Positions 61,404-64,000 of a stretch of DNA of 64,000 nt are shown in pieces. The stretch is from contig OZ271832.1 in NCBI GenBank assembly GCA_965601475.1, positions 620,001 to 684,000 of the forward strand. Reading direction: 5' to 3'. The notes beneath the pieces were generated by a model. That model saw only the letters and a program-made list of their open reading frames with translations, searched no databases and had not been told where the DNA came from. The stretch's first letter is position 1, and each line of letters starts with the position of its first letter. A program made the position numbers and the translations under genes. This DNA is from JAWPMT01 sp965601475. Its GTDB lineage: Bacteria > Bacteroidota > Bacteroidia > Cytophagales > Cyclobacteriaceae.

Positions 61404-63026
61404 TTATCTACTTTTCAATAATGCAATGTAATAGTTGGGATCAATGACCACCTCACCTTCTGTTACTGCGTATTGCCGCCATTCTGACGCTGGCGTAATC
61501 CGTATGGGTTCACCGCCAACATCCAGTACAAGTGGCATATAGAACTCCGGGATCACGTTGATCCAGCGATGGTACATATTGCCATTAAGGAAATAATATT
61601 CCAAAGTAGGAATACGACTATCCCGCAAATACTGGTCAAAGAAAGCACTCAAATCCATCTTCAAAAAGTCGGCAATATAGGCTTCTACCTCAGCAGAGTT
61701 GGTCGTGGTATGATAGAATCGCTCACCAAGGCCACGAAGCATACTACGCCAATGATCATCGTCATTGAGCACCGTTCTTAAAGTATTGAGCATGTTTGAG
61801 CCCTTGTAATACACATCGATAGGAAAGCTCTCGTCATTGACGCCGTAAGTGCCAATCATCGGTTTCTTATTTTCAATATTGGCACGAGTACCCCGAACAT
61901 ATTCCTGGCCGGCTTCCTTGCCATAGAAGTATTCGAGAAATAAGCTTTCGGAATAGTTAGTAAAACTCTCATGCAACCACATATCTGCAATGTCCTGATG
62001 TGTCAGGTTGTTAGCAAACCACTCATGTCCGGATTCGTGGATGATGATGAAATCAAATTTCAAGCCCCACCCTGTGGTACTCAGATCGCGACCGAGATAG
62101 CCATTTTCGAATCCATTGCCATAAGTGATCGAACTCTGATGCTCCATGCCGAGGTAGGGAGCCTGCACCAGCTGATAACCATCTTCGTAGAATGGATAGG
62201 GACCGAACCAATGCTCAAATGCTTCCATCATTCGGATGACCTCCGCGTATTGCTTCCTCGCTTTGGCGCGATCCTGCTTCAAGGCCCAATAAGTGATATC
62301 CAAGTCCCCTTTCTCGCCAGCGTAGGTTTCCTTCCAACTGATATAATCCCCGATGTTGAGATTCACGCCATAGTTGTTGATTGGATTGGAGACATACCAA
62401 TGAAAAGTTTTGGTCCCTTTCTCCTCATCCAGGTCGATGCCGCGTAACCTGCCATTGGAGACATCAATGAGGTTGGCAGGTACTTCCACACTGATAGCCA
62501 TGCTGTCTACTTCATCATACATGTGGTCCTTGCACGGCCACCAGACACTCGCCCCCAGTCCCTGATTACTTGTAGCGATAAAGTGCTTGCCCCGATCATC
62601 TTTCGTCCAGCTGAATCCACCATCCCAGGGTGCCCTGATGGCTTCACGGGGTTTACCTGCAAAAGTCACTACCAAGGATTGTATGCTGCCCTCTGGTTGG
62701 GCCGCCTCTAACTGCACAAAATAAGCATTCCCCTCCTTGCGAAAATCAAGTAGTTGGCCATCCTGGCGCACCTCGGTGATGGCCATGGGTTCCTGCAGGT
62801 CGATTTGAATCTGTTGGTGGGGTTTGATGACACGATATTGAATCAGGTTACTGCCTGCAATTCGTTTCTCTTCCGGAAACACTTCTACCTGTAGGTGATA
62901 GTAGGTAAGGTCCCACCAGGCTCGCTCTGGGGTAATTGAGCCTCGCAGGCTATCCTGCCGGGAAAAATCCTGGGCAAAAATCAAGGTAGTCGTAGCCCAC
63001 CCTAGTAATGCAAAAATCAGCCGCAT
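61404..63026 (-). CDS. M1-family zinc aminopeptidase
   Basis: A signal peptide (LIFALLGWATTTLIFAQ) precedes the N-terminal beta domain. The zinc site is IIIHESGHEWFANNL with the third ligand in WLHESFTNYSE (HExxH plus 18 to E). YLGMEHQSSITYGNG matches the GxMEN exopeptidase motif in changed form (GMEHQ), and the later catalytic tyrosine is probably in DVYYKGSNML. M1 enzymes trim N-terminal residues in the periplasm or outside. 540 residues, lacking the C-terminal helical domain of larger members. Confidence 0.92.
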   Translation of the reverse strand: MRLIFALLGWATTTLIFAQDFSRQDSLRGSITPERAWWDLTYYHLQVEVFPEEKRIAGSNLIQYRVIKPHQQIQIDLQEPMAITEVRQDGQLLDFRKEGNAYFVQLEAAQPEGSIQSLVVTFAGKPREAIRAPWDGGFSWTKDDRGKHFIATSNQGLGASVWWPCKDHMYDEVDSMAISVEVPANLIDVSNGRLRGIDLDEEKGTKTFHWYVSNPINNYGVNLNIGDYISWKETYAGEKGDLDITYWALKQDRAKARKQYAEVIRMMEAFEHWFGPYPFYEDGYQLVQAPYLGMEHQSSITYGNGFENGYLGRDLSTTGWGLKFDFIIIHESGHEWFANNLTHQDIADMWLHESFTNYSESLFLEYFYGKEAGQEYVRGTRANIENKKPMIGTYGVNDESFPIDVYYKGSNMLNTLRTVLNDDDHWRSMLRGLGERFYHTTTNSAEVEAYIADFLKMDLSAFFDQYLRDSRIPTLEYYFLNGNMYHRWINVIPEFYMPLVLDVGGEPIRITPASEWRQYAVTEGEVVIDPNYYIALLKSR

Positions 63027-63152
63027 TTGATCCTCTGTTATGAGGGCAATTTAGCTCCTACCAAAGGGAATCTATAAATCACATGTGGTCTTTGTAGGCG
63101 AAATTGATGTCAATGGTAGCCAATAGGTGTGGCTGACGAGCCAGCTCCTAAG

Positions 63153-63599
63153 CTAGTCTCTAATGAGCCAGGATACAGCAGACTTCAGATCGTCAAACTT
63201 TTTCATCGTGAGATTCGGAAAGATCATGCGGATACCTGCACTGATGAAGTTTGAAAAAACACTACCTCTCGAATTCTTAGAATGGACATAAGCCAATTTT
63301 TCGACCCCTCCCACGATCTTTCTGGCTCGGGATTTAAGGAGATCATGTTTGATCCAGACACGAGCAGCTGTATCAAACTCGATCAGGTTTCTACGGTCCA
63401 GCAAAAGCTTGCCGTAGCCTTGAAATTCGACAGAGTCCGCACCCAGGGTTAGCAACTCGCGTGCAGTATCCTCTTTGACAACACCCTTCCAGGATACACA
63501 AGAAATTTTATTCACGGTGTCCAGGTAGAAGCAACTGCCGTCAATTTTCCTAACGGCTTTGAAATGAACACTCTTTTTAGCGGCGGTGGATTGATTCAT
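63153..63599 (-). CDS. STAS/SpoIIAA-like protein, 148 residues
   Basis: No catalytic motif. The middle (VSWKGVVKEDTARELLTLG, KLLLDRRNLIEFD, YVHSKNSRGSVFSNFIS) looks like the alpha/beta STAS-like fold often named SpoIIAA-like or DUF in Bacteroidota. It lacks a signal peptide. It is alone; a 200-nt spacer follows before the BlaI gene. Confidence 0.55.
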   Translation of the reverse strand: MNQSTAAKKSVHFKAVRKIDGSCFYLDTVNKISCVSWKGVVKEDTARELLTLGADSVEFQGYGKLLLDRRNLIEFDTAARVWIKHDLLKSRARKIVGGVEKLAYVHSKNSRGSVFSNFISAGIRMIFPNLTMKKFDDLKSAVSWLIRD

Positions 63600-63761
63600 A
63601 ATTAAAAAGTATTTCCGTGAAAGTATGTCATAGCAGCCTGTAAGCGCTTACACGATAGGTGAGTATTAGGGATTTATCGACCAATAGACCTTTCGCTGAG
63701 ACCAATCGACAGCAGAAGTGAATTTGAAGACCAAAAAAACCTAAGGTTCCTATTTTACATT

Positions 63762-63799
63762 AAACTAATTTATTAGTTTTAGAACTATATCATTAGTTT
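63762..63799 (+). promoter_or_regulatory. Tandem BlaI-type operator
   Basis: AACTA-N6-TAGTT occurs at 63763-63778 and again at 63783-63798, 20 nt apart. The first is part of the perfect palindrome AAACTAAT-TT-ATTAGTTT (63762-63779). It ends at the BlaI start codon. BlaI/MecI proteins bind palindromes with TACTA/TAGTA-like arms. Confidence 0.75.
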
Positions 63800-64000
63800 A
63801 TGAAACAGCTCACCAAAGCAGAAGATGAGATCATGCAGGTACTGTGGCAGCTTGAACGATGTTTTGTCAAGGATGTGATTGCAGCACTTCCAGAACCAAA
63901 GCCGGCCTACAATACAGTATCAACGATTGTTCGGATATTGGAACAGAAAGGATTCGTAGGGCACCAGGCATTTGGAAAGAGCCATCAGTACTATCCACTT
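63800..64000 (+). CDS. BlaI/MecI-family repressor (3' end outside window)
   Basis: An ATG at 63800 opens MKQLTKAEDEIMQVLWQ, then VKDVIAALPEPKPAYNTVSTIVRILEQKG and HQAFGKSHQYYP (read in parts), the winged helix of BlaI/MecI regulators. The gene is cut at residue 67 of about 120. In Bacteroidota these often pair with a BlaR1/M56 membrane peptidase gene directly downstream, which would be beyond the edge. A tandem operator precedes it, so it should repress itself. Confidence 0.93.
   Translation, partial: MKQLTKAEDEIMQVLWQLERCFVKDVIAALPEPKPAYNTVSTIVRILEQKGFVGHQAFGKSHQYYPL

Overview
The window looks like chromosomal DNA of a Bacteroidota bacterium, most probably of the Cytophagales type. Evidence: a PorX-type response regulator/PglZ gene next to tsaE, an ECF sigma/FecR/TonB-receptor operon with an N-terminal carboxypeptidase-like domain in the receptor, TPR proteins with one C-terminal membrane helix, LytTR on a membrane anchor, an IPExxxVDY-family gene, and TAnnTTTG-like promoter elements (exact copies before valS and before one HTH gene). 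I see no tRNA, rRNA, CRISPR array, insertion sequence or phage gene. Most of it reads as core chromosome.

Layout. 1-1.75 kb: edge-truncated membrane LytTR regulator, an unknown gene and a HAD phosphatase. 1.9-8.2 kb: M61 peptidase, then a cell-wall sugar recycling locus (GntP permease, AnmK, DigH/GHL10-type hydrolase on one strand, MurQ divergent). 8.3-12.7 kb: outer-membrane barrel, lone sugar transferase, penicillin-acylase-like hydrolase. 12.7-15.6 kb: an inverted-repeat-rich intergenic region with DnaA-box-like 9-mers, then 'module A' (small acidic lipoprotein, TPR/TM protein, convergent HTH regulator). 15.6-23 kb: quinone oxidoreductase, K+-dependent membrane pyrophosphatase, a pterin operon (PTPS, FolE, a ligase-type exonuclease, a tiny membrane ORF), CrtISO-like oxidase. 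23-29 kb: valS, PadR/ABC-permease pair. 29.0-32.5 kb: 'module B', a second HTH / TPR-TM / small lipoprotein set, followed by a degenerate histidine-kinase-like protein. 32.8-43 kb: DinB, Ald-like dehydrogenase, TsaE, PorX, pyruvate kinase, then acpP-fabF-rnc-nadE and a membrane cyclase. 43.9-54.5 kb: two AraC regulators, heme protein, lipoproteins, a frameshifted metallophosphoesterase, ferritin-like protein, MscS channel. 54.5-64 kb: TonB receptor/FecR/ECF sigma, di-heme peroxidase, GNAT, LDH-like dehydrogenase, M1 peptidase, and a BlaI regulator with a tandem operator running off the right edge.

How parts work together. The 3.4-8.2 kb cluster can turn denuded peptidoglycan sugars into GlcNAc-6-phosphate. 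The porX-tsaE-ald-like overlap operon links type IX secretion control to housekeeping genes. acpP-fabF-rnc-nadE is a compact anabolic run. The strongest candidate for something undescribed is the duplicated module A/B: a ~50-residue 'C[G/E]ED' lipoprotein beside a TPR protein anchored by a C-terminal helix, which converges on an XRE-type HTH gene with a helical C-terminus. In both copies hairpins with a T-tract on the minus strand lie in the long region upstream of the HTH gene. All functional statements come from reading motifs; no search was run.
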